Positions 1 to 10,832 of a DNA stretch of 64,000 bases are shown here, piece by piece. The notes under the pieces were generated by a model. The model ran no database searches and was not told the origin of the DNA. It saw nothing but the letters and a program-made list of their open reading frames with translations. The position numbers and the translations under genes were made by a program. Source of the stretch: Elysia chlorotica. Taxonomy: Eukaryota; Mollusca; Gastropoda; Plakobranchidae. How positions within the stretch are numbered: position 1 is the first letter of the stretch; the number at the start of each line of letters is the position of its first letter. The stretch is from NCBI GenBank assembly GCA_003991915.1, contig RQTK01000160.1, positions 548,830 through 612,829 on the forward strand. Reading direction: 5' to 3'.

Positions 1-212
1 ACTATATAGGCTATATTGTGGACGGGCCCCAAGACGTCTGACAATTTTATGTGCTGCCACACACGAGACATAGCGGGGATGCCATGACTCCTGTCTCAGT
101 CGGTCACATTAAACTGACACCGACCCAACCAGTAGGGACCGAAATCGCCAGAGCTCGAACCACGGACCTTTTGCGTTGGAGTCCGAAATTCTACTAATCT
201 CCTGCGCCATGA
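1..212 (-). repeat. SINE-A copy (tRNA-derived), cut by window edge
   Basis: This is a member of a tRNA-derived SINE family, called SINE-A here, with about 18 recognisable copies in the window. On its sense strand the family has a tRNA-like head with an A box (like TGGCCCAGGGGT) and a B box (GGTTCGAA-type). A body of about 180 bp follows, then a tail ending in GACGTTAAACC plus short CAACT repeats. This copy reads on the minus strand and its tail is cut by the window edge. The family name is not known to me. Confidence 0.8.
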
Positions 213-489
213 CAGTGATTTGGGATCGTAAGTACAACGTTGAGGTAGCTTACGACTCGTCGTAACAATAAAACTAAAAGAAGGCGTACAACGAGTTGCA
301 AGCTACCTCGACGTTGTTATTACGGCCCAATATTGTCAAAATTTTGTTCGTAAAAGATCGGAACTGGAAGGGTGAATGGAAGGAGAGTGGGAGGTAGCGG
401 GGAACAAAAGATCTCCGACGAGCTAGGAAGATGGATCGGTGGATCATGGAAGCAAAATGATCGACCTGATAGTGAAATACGAGGACAGA

Positions 490-703
490 GAGTTGAGTTG
501 AGTTGAGTAGGTTTTTACGTCCAGCATCAGCACTATATAGACTATATTGTGGACGGGCCCCAAACTGACGTCTGACAATTTGATGTGCTGCCACACACGA
601 GACATAGCGGGGATGCCATGACTCCTGTCTCAGTCGGTCACATTAAACTGACACCGACCCAACCAGTAGGGGCGAAATCGCCAGGGCTCGAATTCGGACC
701 TTC
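490..703 (-). repeat. SINE-A copy
   Basis: Minus-strand SINE-A copy with the CAACT-repeat tail at the left end and body up to the B-box region at the right. The head is incomplete. Bases 213-489, between this copy and the previous one, show no recognisable gene or element. Confidence 0.8.
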
Positions 704-819
704 GAAGCTCACAAACATAAACGTCACAGAATAAATAATCTGTTATACATTATGTATTTTGGAACCACAATAGTTTGACCACTCATTATTGTAGGCCTAT
801 CATGGAGTACTTAATATAG

Positions 820-3557
820 TAAGTTGTGTACTAGATCCAACCTTCAACAGTGATAAGTCAAACAATGAACTCATTATTAAGGATCTTAAAACAGCCTGTG
901 AGAAAAAATTCTCACACATTCTGATTTGCTGTGATTTTAATCTTCCCGAAATAAAATGGAAAGACGAGGAAGAATGTGTAGGCAGAGAAGGAACCTCCTT
1001 CATGGAAGGATTTAGAGACTGCTTTCTGCACCAGCATGTACAAGAACAAACGCATGTATAGAGCTGATCAACAGGCCAACATACTAGATCTAATCTTCAC
1101 AAATGAGGAAGACATGATAGATGAAATCAGTCGTGAAACTCCTTTAGGGAAAAGTCATCATTCCACTTTAGTTTTCCAGATGAACACTTATGTCAAGAAA
1201 GTTAGACAAAAGCCTCGTTATGTGTATGCGAGGGCTGACTGGAACAAAATGAGAAATGATCTAAAAGAAATAACCTGGCAGACTGCCTTAGATGGATTGA
1301 CATGTGAGGAAGCCTGGGATGTGATTAAGAAAAAAAATTCACCACAGCATGGACACTAATATACCCAAGTGTACACCTGGAAACAAACCGAAAAAACCTG
1401 TATGGATGAATGAAAAGGCCTTGGCAAAGGTAAAGAAGAAGCATGCCACCTTTAAAAGATACATGGAGACAAGAGAAGGCAAGGACTATGCAGAATACGC
1501 GAAAGCAAGAAATCAAGCCAAATGGGAGTGCCGCAAGGCAATACGAGACCTTGAAAGAAAAATTGCCCAAGATTCAAGGCATAATCCAAAAGCCTTCTTC
1601 CAATATGCCAAGTCCAAACTAAACACTAAGTGTGGCATCGCAGACCTCATTCGAGATGATGGGAGTGTGGCAGAAACAGATAAGGAGAAGGCCGAAGTTC
1701 TCAATGAATTTTTCTGCTCAGTCTTCACTAGAGAAGATACAACTGAAATACCTGAATTTCGAGACAGAGACATCAAGCACAAACAACAGGACATGTACGT
1801 TACAGAGGAAGATGTGATCAAGAAGCTCAACAGGTTGGATCCCAACAAAGCTCCTGGCCCAGATAACATTTCGTCATCCATCCTAAAACAATGTTCAAAT
1901 GAGTTGGCGGCCCCACTAACAATACTAATGAACAAATCATTGGAGGAAGGTGTTATACCTTCTGAATGGAAGATGGCCCATGTATCACCAATCTTCAAGA
2001 AAGGAAAGAAAACTGCCCCAGGAAATTACCGCCCAGTGAGCCTAACAAGTGTCACCTGTAAGGTATTGGAATCCATCATCAGAGATCACCTAATAAATTA
2101 CTTTCATCAAAATGATCTATTCAGCAATTGTCAGCACGGCTTTGTGAGCGGCAGAAGTTGTTCAACCAATCTATTAGCGGTTCTCGACTTATGGACGTCA
2201 GTTCTTGAATCAGATGGCTCTGTTGATACAATTTATCTGGACTTTGCAAAGGCCTTCGACACAGTCCCACATGAACGCCTATTGAAAAAGCTTGAAGGCT
2301 ACGGAGTGAGCGAGAAAATTCTGTCATGGGTGAGAGACTTCTTGGCTGGAAGGAAACAACGTGTTGTAATAAGTGGAGAAGAATCGTCGTGGGGGCCTGT
2401 ATTATCAGGTATCCCCCAGGGAAGTGTACTCGGCCCATTCCTATTTGTATGTTTTGTCAACGATCTCCCTGAATCAGTACACTCAGCCACATTCCTTTTT
2501 GCAGATGACACGAAGATTTTTGCAGAAGTACCTGATCACTCAGACACACTCCAAGAAGATCTGAACAGACTCCAACTATGGTCCGATATATGGCAACTGA
2601 GATTCAATGCTGAAAAATGTAAAGTTATGCATATTGGAAAAAATGAAGATCCTAATGAATATACGATGAGATCAAAAGGAGAATGTATTACCCTTGAATC
2701 TGTGTCTACAGAGAAGGACTTAGGCGTCAACATAGACAGTAATTTAAAATTCAGCCAACACGTCAGTATCCAGGTCAATAAGGCAAATAGACTTCTTGCA
2801 CTGCTGAGGAGAGGATTTACTGTTCTAGACCGAGAGTCTCTTCCCACCCTCTACAAGTCAATTATTCGTCCTCACTTGGAATATGGAAATGTAGTCTGGC
2901 ACCCCCGATTCAAAGGCGATGAAGAACAACTAGAAAATGTACAACGTCGAGCTACTAAACTTATCCCTGAACTGAAGCATCTTGAATACAAGGACCGCCT
3001 AGAAAAGCTGGATATGCCGTCACTGTACTTCCGAAGAGCGAGAGGGGACATGATAGAGTGCTACAAGTTCTTACAAGGCATACACAATATAAAAGGTGAT
3101 ATTCTGCAGCGAGATTTGAAATCAAACACTAGGGGACACAGCAATAAATTAAAAAAGCCACATATAAAAACATCAGTTAGACAAAATTTCTTTAGTGTAA
3201 GGGTGATAAATGCCTGGGATTCTCTGCCGGAGGCAGTTGTATCAGCACCTTCTCTGAATGCCTTCAAAAACAGGATCGACAAGGTTTGGGGTAAACACAG
3301 ATTTTCACTAGACTCGTTATGGTTTCTCAATGCAAGACCAACACACGCTCACTCACGGGAGATAACATCTGAGAATGAAAACGAAGAAGTCAGGACAGAC
3401 GTCGAGGGCAGTGAAGATCAATGTGCGCTCACATTGAACGTAAATGCTGAAAGTGAAAAAGACAAAGAAGATGGGACAGCAAATGGAAGCAGCGAACGGC
3501 TGACAGGCGATTAGCCTAACCACAGCCGTATCATACAAGTACAAGTAAGTACAAGTA
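820..3557 (+). mobile_element. CR1/L2-like non-LTR retrotransposon (LINE), 5'-truncated
   Basis: A Jockey-superfamily LINE, probably CR1 or L2 clade. The end of an AP-type endonuclease (CCDFNLPEIKW near 940-960, RADQQ..LDLIFTNEE near 1060-1110) is followed by a long open reverse transcriptase frame at 1349-3514. Visible RT motifs are NYRPVSLTS, QHGFVSGRS, DFAKAFDTVPH, GIPQGSVLGPFLF and the catalytic FADDTK, then a C-terminal region with HLEYGN. The element is 5'-truncated in the endonuclease and starts near 820. Two reading-frame shifts interrupt it, one near 1055-1060 and one in the A run at 1328-1336, so this copy is dead unless these are sequencing errors. After the stop at 3514 the 3' end carries short ACAAGTA-type repeats, as CR1-like elements often do instead of poly(A). 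Confidence 0.9.
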
Positions 3558-3973
3558 GAGTTTCAATGTAGACTCTAGAAAACAATGTTGACTCATGAAA
3601 ACAATGTTGACTCATGCTAAATCTAATTAAGATTCTTATTTATACAAAATTTCATTCGAATCATCCAGAAAAAGAATATACGTAAATCATAAGAGAATAT
3701 TCTCGGTACACCTCTTTAGCAATTAATCAACCAATCAAAACAAAGGTAAACAAGAGGTGACGAGGTCATTACTATTCTAGAACTAAGCCGGAGATTCGAG
3801 AAGGGCTGTGTTCAGTAAGCAAAACTCACAACTAAATTCTTAGGCTTGAAATACAATCGTTATGCAACCAAACAAGATAATGTACATACATCTAGCCAAT
3901 CCGATACCCAAAAGTTACGCACCTAAAAAGGGTGAGGAAATGAATAGATCAACTTATAGTACAATGCGTTACA
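3558..3973 (+). mobile_element. LTR-element-related fragment (fossil)
   Basis: About 410 bp immediately after the LINE tail. It is the near-exact reverse complement of 15084-15496 inside the Gypsy fossil, and a shorter part is also found at 13200-13455. From 3567 to 3973 it begins TGTAGA and ends TTACA, and it contains CCAAT-like and TATA-like words, so it may be a solo LTR. The alternative is a piece of Gypsy interior. It is a relic with no complete gene. Confidence 0.55.
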
Positions 3974-5560
3974 CTCTATCTTTGTCTCTTTTAAATCTAT
4001 CTATATTACTGCCTATCTATAATTTCAATCAAGATGTATGCAATATATTTTTAACGTTTTTGAAATAATGGATGATGCATATTAATATTGAAAAACTATT
4101 TTAGCGCATCTTCTATATAACAAAACTAATGGAACTGCTTTAAATGAGTGCTTAAAATCTTTAAAAGTGAACTTCAAAGTTGTAAGATATCGACATAACC
4201 CAAAACTTGCAATGCACCAAATTCTTGTGTTGCCTGTCTGAGAAAAAGCAGCTCGAATTAATTGAAGGAAACTATTCTTTTTTAGTACCGGTAACTCATT
4301 AGGGTCTCAATGTTGTTTAAAATTTGATTTACTATATTTAACGTGGTGGCAAAAGAGTTCTGCGTAACAACCTGGAGCATGACATAAAGCATGGGTATAA
4401 ATATCCAACTTCGAGTACTAAATTGAACAAATACAGTGCATGTCTCAAAATGTGCAGTCGAGTTTCAAAACAAATGAAACGATGCCAGCAAAGAAGAATT
4501 CAAGTTGTATGTAGCAAATGCAAAATACAATCATTTGTGGGGCACAAACTGTATTTTCCGGGGCATCCTTAAATTTCGATGTCAAACATTTTATCATGTA
4601 TCTCTTGCGGGTCATACATAAGTGTATATTTTATTATATAATTGTGAACTGGTGAAATTATTATCGTCTTATCCGCCATAATTAATCAAGGTACAAACTT
4701 GAAATATATTGGTTCCTGAATGTAGTGGGCTGGTTCGTTTATTTTTCACGGTGACGCAAAAAGCATTAATTAGATTTTAGGAATTAAAATTGATTTGTCG
4801 ATGAACCAGCCAAACCTGTGTTTTATTTTAATTAGCTAATGGTAAGTGAAAACGGGCTAGGTTCAATTGGGTGGGGGCTCTAGTTTTAGAGTTGACATTT
4901 TTTTGCCGTATATATAATTGTTTTCTTAAACGCATTTAATGCCAACACTACTACTTATCTCTCTATTTTCTTTTTATTCGACATGTGCACGTGCGGGCTC
5001 TTCTCGGGTTATAATACTGAATCTTTCGGAGTTTAAAACCCAATTTAAATTCTATCTGAATCTACCTCTACTATCACCGAAAAGAGGATAACTATGGATT
5101 TACAAGCTAAATCAAATAACAAGATCTAGACTTCTACTACTCAAAGGTCTACACATTATTTTTGTTATTCTTTCCATTCAAAATGCTCATGCGCGGGAAT
5201 CTGCTAGGTTTTTAATACTGAATTCTACATCTATCGAATTGGGATCTTTCGGGGTTTAAAACGTTTGAATAGAACTTAATTCAAATTCTATATGGACCTA
5301 CGTCGACTATCATCGAAAAAGGGGGTAAAATAGAGCTATAAGAAAAGTTATCTATTAAGAAATCCTGTAAATATCTTAGCGTTAGTTATCAAGACCATTG
5401 ATATGCCCTTTTAAGTGGTACATCCATTATTTTGTATCAAATTTATTTGTTTAACTTTTTGGGCTTTAAACTTCTATCTCCACAACTATGTTTTGGTTAC
5501 ACATAGTGTCCCAAAATCCAAGCTTTATATCTATTAGTAATAAGTATAAAATTAAAAAAA
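3974..5560. other. Stretch without recognised gene
   Basis: AT-rich sequence with no convincing exon on either strand. The only internal structure I see is a diverged direct repeat, 4985-5090 against 5185-5330, sharing CTTTCGG-GTTTAAAAC and a CTACTATCACCGAAAA-like end. It probably belongs to the Helitron-like element that ends at 5615. Confidence 0.5.
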
Positions 5561-5564
5561 AAAT

Positions 5565-5615
5565 TAAATCCGTACTCTGTGCCAAAACCTGGTTAAAGCC
5601 GGGCACCCAAGCTAG
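5565..5615 (+). mobile_element. Helitron-like 3' terminus
   Basis: A short GC hairpin (CCTGG, loop, CCGGG) is followed by CACCCAAG and then CTAG, placed before a T in a TATA repeat. Helitrons end in a hairpin plus CTRR and insert between A and T. No helicase or Rep domain and no clear 5' TC end was found, so this would be a non-autonomous copy. Confidence 0.35.
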
Positions 5616-5829
5616 TATATATATATATATATGGCGATTTTATGGGGCGTTTTTCTACATTTGAGCTTGCTGTGGGGCATTGAAATTTTGTGGGGTGTAT
5701 ATAAAGACCCACAATATGGATACCTTTAGGACACTGTTTGGAGGTGTCTGATCACAACAGTGTCTGACATCGAAATATATACTAATTGACAATTTGGACC
5801 CTGGAGAATAATTTCGATTTTGATTTCGA

Positions 5830-5920
5830 TGCACGGCCGCCATATTATGCACACGTTCTTTTTATAGAACGGTAATTTCCGGCACTACAATTTCCCTAAC
5901 TTTCGTTTCCGGCTTGCCCG
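5830..5920 (-). promoter_or_regulatory. Candidate housekeeping promoter (ETS + YY1-type motifs)
   Basis: Read on the minus strand, two CCGGAAA words (ETS-type) precede an AATATGGCGGCC word (YY1-type initiator) whose ATG at 5842 opens a short frame to 5655. This combination is common at TATA-less housekeeping promoters. No downstream exon was recognised to the left, so the call rests on motifs only. Confidence 0.3.
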
Positions 5921-6250
5921 TGCCTGATTTCAACATGAAACAAACAATCTAATGTGTGCTGACAACAGTTTGTTGAGGTGAGACCATAATTATTCAGAGA
6001 AAGTAAAAAATGCTTAGCTTCACATCTAGAATAAAAATTCTAAATCAAGTTGTTAAATGTGTTGGGTTTGAATCAGTGTCGATTTAGATTAGATCTAGAC
6101 AGGCTAGACCAACAAAACGAAACCTTTACAGATATTTCGCCTGATGGCTAGAATAGGTAAAGATCAAGCCTTATCTAGATTTAGATCTAGTGTATAATAT
6201 AATAATTATATATTTTTAATAATAATTATTATAGTTTAATTAATAAACTG

Positions 6251-6395
<145 letters not shown>

Positions 6396-7661
6396 GCTAC
6401 AGCCCTTTAAAGTTTTTTTTTATGTAAACACACTATAAAAATATAATAAAAATTGGAAAGTCACATTCTCTAGGCCTGATTTACCCTTGTAACTTACCAA
6501 TTAAAAGAATAAAACTCAATGCCGTCATAAATTTCTTGAGTAAAACTTTTAAAAAATCTATGTTTTTTGTTGTTTAAACACAAAAAATGAACCAGTAAAC
6601 ATTTTTAACTGTCATATCTATCTTGTGTCTGAACAGAATATCCGGCACCTAAATCGGGCGATGGTACGTGATTATATATCTGCCTGTACAAGTACTCTAA
6701 AACCTGCGAATGAGTGTAAAACTAGTAAACATGGACTTTTTGTTGACCTAGTGCAGTTAAAGATTGCCAGTAAAGGAAATTTTATTTGTAAATTATTATT
6801 TTGTTTTTATAGGGAGGTTTGGGGCGGAAAGATCATGTTTGAAACATTTCCTTGTAAACTAGACACTAAATGAATTGGATTTGAAAGTATGTCATTGGAA
6901 ATTATAAAATAAAAATAAAGGTATTTGAAGTATGCTAAGGACTGTATGTTTGGTGTTATAGTCTTAATGTCGAGCTCATAGTTACAGAAGCAAAAGAAAA
7001 AAAGTTCTATAATGATATTTATGATTTGTTTTCGTCGTTGTTGTTTTTTTCGTTTTTTTTTGGCTTTTTTGGTTAGTTATTATTTATTGATAATGTTGCT
7101 TTTGTTGTTGTTGTTTGTTTGTTTGTTTCTTCGTTTCTTTGTTGTTTTGTCGTTGTTGTTTGTTGTTGTTGTTTTTTTGGCGAAGGGGTGGGGGGTAGGG
7201 GCTGCGGGATTTGAAAACCAATATTTGTACCGCAAATATTAAAAGCGAAACTAAAATGATTTGATCCTAATATAATATTATTCATTTGGAGTAAAAGAAG
7301 TGAATGAGTTAATTTTTAAGTACATAAAACTGTTCTAAGTACACTAACAATCTCTATTGTTGGCATAAAGCAGGTGTGGTTTTAAGATGAAAGAGGGTTT
7401 TCTAAATACATTGATAGTTGTTTTTTTTTCTGGATGTGAATCGGGAGCTACTGTTCATACCAAAGCATAAAAACTAGAAACCGAAAAAAACTGGTTTTCG
7501 AAACAATTTTTTGACAGATTCAAAAGTAATTCGAAGTTTTTTTTTAAAATACTGAGGAACACGTATTGTATTTTTTTTCCTTTCATTTAACCTTTAGGGC
7601 TTTTTACTTTTCTTTCATGTTTGTGATTCTTGTTCTGTTTATCTATTCCCTGATCTGCCAG

Positions 7662-8557
7662 AATGTGGCGGAATTTTGTCTGGGGATAATGGAACAATCA
7701 CCTCATCGAATTACTCACATGGCTACCCCCACAGATGTGTTTGGAGCATCTCCGTAAAGCCTGGAAACGAAATCCGGCTAACATTCGACCAATTCTGTTT
7801 AGATTTGCACTCTACCTGTAGATATGACTGGGTTATTGTAAGTGACAAGAGAGGCTCCTAGAAATGTTAAATTTTATAGTTAAATATTCAATGTTCACTT
7901 TTTTTTTTAACAATTATAGGAATATACGTGTAGTAACACATCCATAGTAAGCACTTGTTTAAAATGTTAGAAAAATAGATAAATAAATATAAAAAATATA
8001 AATAAATAGATTTATTATAAAAAATATATGGAAAAAGAAAGATAAATAAATAAACAAACAAACAAACAAATTAATAATAGGAAAAATATTACAAAAAAAG
8101 TTAGGAGTTATGGAAAGAGAGACGGAGAAAGGGGGAGAAATTGCAAATGAAAAATGTAAACAACAGGAGGTATACAGACAGCAAACAACTTTTTGTATAA
8201 AACCGTACAACCATAAGAATTAAATATAGAAATAAGGTTTATCTAGAAAATATTATGACCGTATAATAATTATATTGTTTATTTATTTTAAGTTCTAAAC
8301 CATTTGTGTATATATAAAAAAGGTGATTTGAAAGCAAATTATTTTAAGGTCTGATAAACAACCGGTCTGTCCCCCCCCCCCCCCCAATCGCCAGATCTAT
8401 GACAACTCTACCTCACGATCTAACCCCCTGGTGAAGAAATGTGGATGTTCTACATATTGGCATGAACCGATTTGGTCAAACGGGAATCAGATGTTCGTGG
8501 AGTTTTATTCTTACTATAATAGGAGAAAAACAGCTTTCCGTGCTTCGTGGGCGGCAG
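7662..8557 (+). CDS. CUB domain module 1 (two exons) of a secreted or extracellular multi-CUB gene
   Basis: Exon a is 7662-7837 and exon b is 8395-8557. Together they encode one CUB domain of about 112 residues, an extracellular beta-sandwich used for protein or carbohydrate binding. Exon a has the CGG opening, a TITSSNY strand, CVWSISV and the CRYDWV signature. Exon b has IYDNSTS, KKCG and SNGNQMFVEF and ends in an ASW strand. The four canonical cysteines are present. Splice sites are good (CAG acceptors; GTAAGT and GTGAGA donors). The module enters and leaves in phase 1, so it can be spliced directly to the next module. No signal peptide exon or terminal exon was found, so the gene is only partly visible and the host protein cannot be named. 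Confidence 0.75.
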
Positions 8558-8917
8558 GTGAGAATAAATATTGTATTTTAATGTTTGGGGCGTGTATATT
8601 TCTGTAAAGTTCCGCAATTGATCGTTTTAAAAACATGTTCATCTCTAAAATAAAAATTAAAAATTAGCTTTCTGATATTAGTTTTTGTTTTAATTAGATG
8701 AAATAACTTGCGTTTCTTTCATTCTCTGAAAAGTAATTTTTCCTGCACTCACAAATGTGTTATATTAAGGATTAGACAATGCGTAATGTTGATAAATATA
8801 TATTTTTTTTAACTTCTGTATTTTTTCCTTAAACTTTTGGACGTTTTTTTATGTTTACGATTCTGATTCTGTTTACCACCTTTCTTGCTACTGATAACCT
8901 ATTTTCTGGTCTCCCAG

Positions 8918-9383
8918 TATGTGGCAGAGCTCTTTATGGGGATTATGGAATAATAACCTCACCGGATTACCCACAAAACTACACGAACGAAGGAAGATGT
9001 CTTTGGAGCATCTACGTAGAACCTGGGAAACTAATCCGACTAACATTCTACAATTTTTCTGTAGAACAGCACGATTATTGTGGCCATGACTATGTGCTTG
9101 TAAGTGACAAGAGAGGCTCCCCGAATTTTGAAATTTTACTGTTTTATGTTTATATATAAAAGGTTAATTTAAAAAAAAAGTTATTTTAAGTTCCGCTTAA
9201 CAACCGGTCTGCTTGTCCATCGTCAGATCTATGACAATTCCACCTCACGAGCTAACCCCCTGGCGAAGAAATGTGGATTTTCTATCCCGGAACCGATTTG
9301 GTCAAACGGAAATCAGATGTTCCTGGAGTTTTATACTGACTCAAATGTGACAGAAACAGGTTTCCAAGCTGTGTGGTTTGCAC
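8918..9383 (+). CDS. CUB domain module 2 (two exons)
   Basis: Exon a is 8918-9099 and exon b is 9227-9383. It has the same architecture and phases as module 1. Exon a shows the CGRALYGD opening, SPDYPQNY, CLWSIYV and the CGHDYV signature. Exon b shows IYDNSTSRANPLAKKCG, SNGNQMFLEF and GFQAVW. Joined to module 1 the codons fit with no linker. The open frame also extends upstream of 8918 to an ATG at 8851 with hydrophobic residues, so exon a could instead start a separate secreted protein. I prefer the spliced reading because module 1 keeps the splice acceptor but not that upstream frame. Confidence 0.75.
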
Positions 9384-10128
9384 GTGAGAATACATTTTGT
9401 GTTTTAATGCAATGGTACGTGTATATTTCTAAAATGTTCCTAAATTGATAGTTGTAAAAACACGTCCATTACCTTTCTAATATTTTTTTTTTTAATCAGA
9501 TAGATAACTTGAATTTCTTTATGTCTCTGAAAATAGATCATGTTTCTTAATTAGAAGAAAACTATACTAATAAGTTCTTGAAAAAAAGAAATGTAATAAA
9601 TTTATTTGTTCAGTATATAACTATGTATTACACTGATTGGTTGAATAAGTGATACCCGACTTTTTATTTGGCAGATCACTATTTTATTGTTTGGCGGGGA
9701 GGGGAGGTGGGGGGAGGGGGTAGTCAAGAGTTAACGAAGTATACCGTACATTCAAAAACTATAAGTAATTCGATTTGTATATCGAAAAAAAAATATAAAA
9801 GCATTCTAAAACAACATGGATAAATTAGGCACACGTGTTTTTTTGCAGAATTTTGGGCTCAAGCCTTACAATTTAAATGGTATTTTTTAACCTTTTTCTT
9901 TACATATGTTTAGGAAATGATAGATTTGTTATTATCTAGCCGTTTAAAGGTTTTTTTTATGTTTTTAAAACAGCTGCGAAAGTTAAACAATACCATCCAC
10001 CTGCGTGATTTACCTTTTAAATTTAACAATTAGAAGAATAAAAACCAATGCCGTCATAGCTTTCTCTAGCAAAACTTTTAAACAGGTGAGCTTAATGCAT
10101 TAATTTAAAGTCCATGTGTTTTTCATAA
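9384..10128. other. Stretch without recognised gene (CUB intron or flank)
   Basis: AT-rich sequence after CUB module 2. Its last part, 9935-10105, is a diverged copy of 6400-6620 upstream of module 1. No exon was seen. Confidence 0.5.
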
Positions 10129-10432
<304 letters not shown>

Positions 10433-10532
10433 AGGTTCGTGATGATTGTTAAGACATAACTCAGTGGTAAATGTACAGTTATAACTACAAATCATCAAAC
10501 AAAACACATTCGACTGCATCAAAAAGGTGTAT

Positions 10533-10832
10533 TGAACTAAAAGGAATAATATAACAATATCGATAAAAAATACAACATAAACGTTAACGTACCTTACATA
10601 ACATGCCGCACAAGAACAGGACCCGACCAAAAGTGACGAGATCCAAAATGTGATCTCAATTTAAAGGGTTACATTAGAAGCTTCCAGAAAGGGCAACACT
10701 GACAAACGTTCTCAATAAACACGAGGCACTGAACACACAAAACACAGCAACCACAGGACCGGTTTAAAGACATACACAACGGCATTTTCAAAACACTGTT
10801 CAAAATATAACATAGAAAATGCAATCTTAACA
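10533..10832 (-). repeat. 3' LTR of the Gypsy fossil
   Basis: About 300 bp and similar to 17404-17694. On the minus strand it starts TGTTAAG directly after a purine-rich tract (10833-10852), as a 3' LTR should. It ends in CA near 10533. Confidence 0.7.

Noticed and set aside
3862-4068. 68-codon open frame
   Set aside because: It lies in the LTR-element fragment and then in plain AT-rich DNA. No coding signature.
8851-8917. Signal peptide exon for CUB module 2
   Set aside because: A similar frame exists before module 3 but not in frame before module 1, while the splice acceptor is kept in all three. Duplicated intron sequence is simpler. Kept as an alternative in the feature text.
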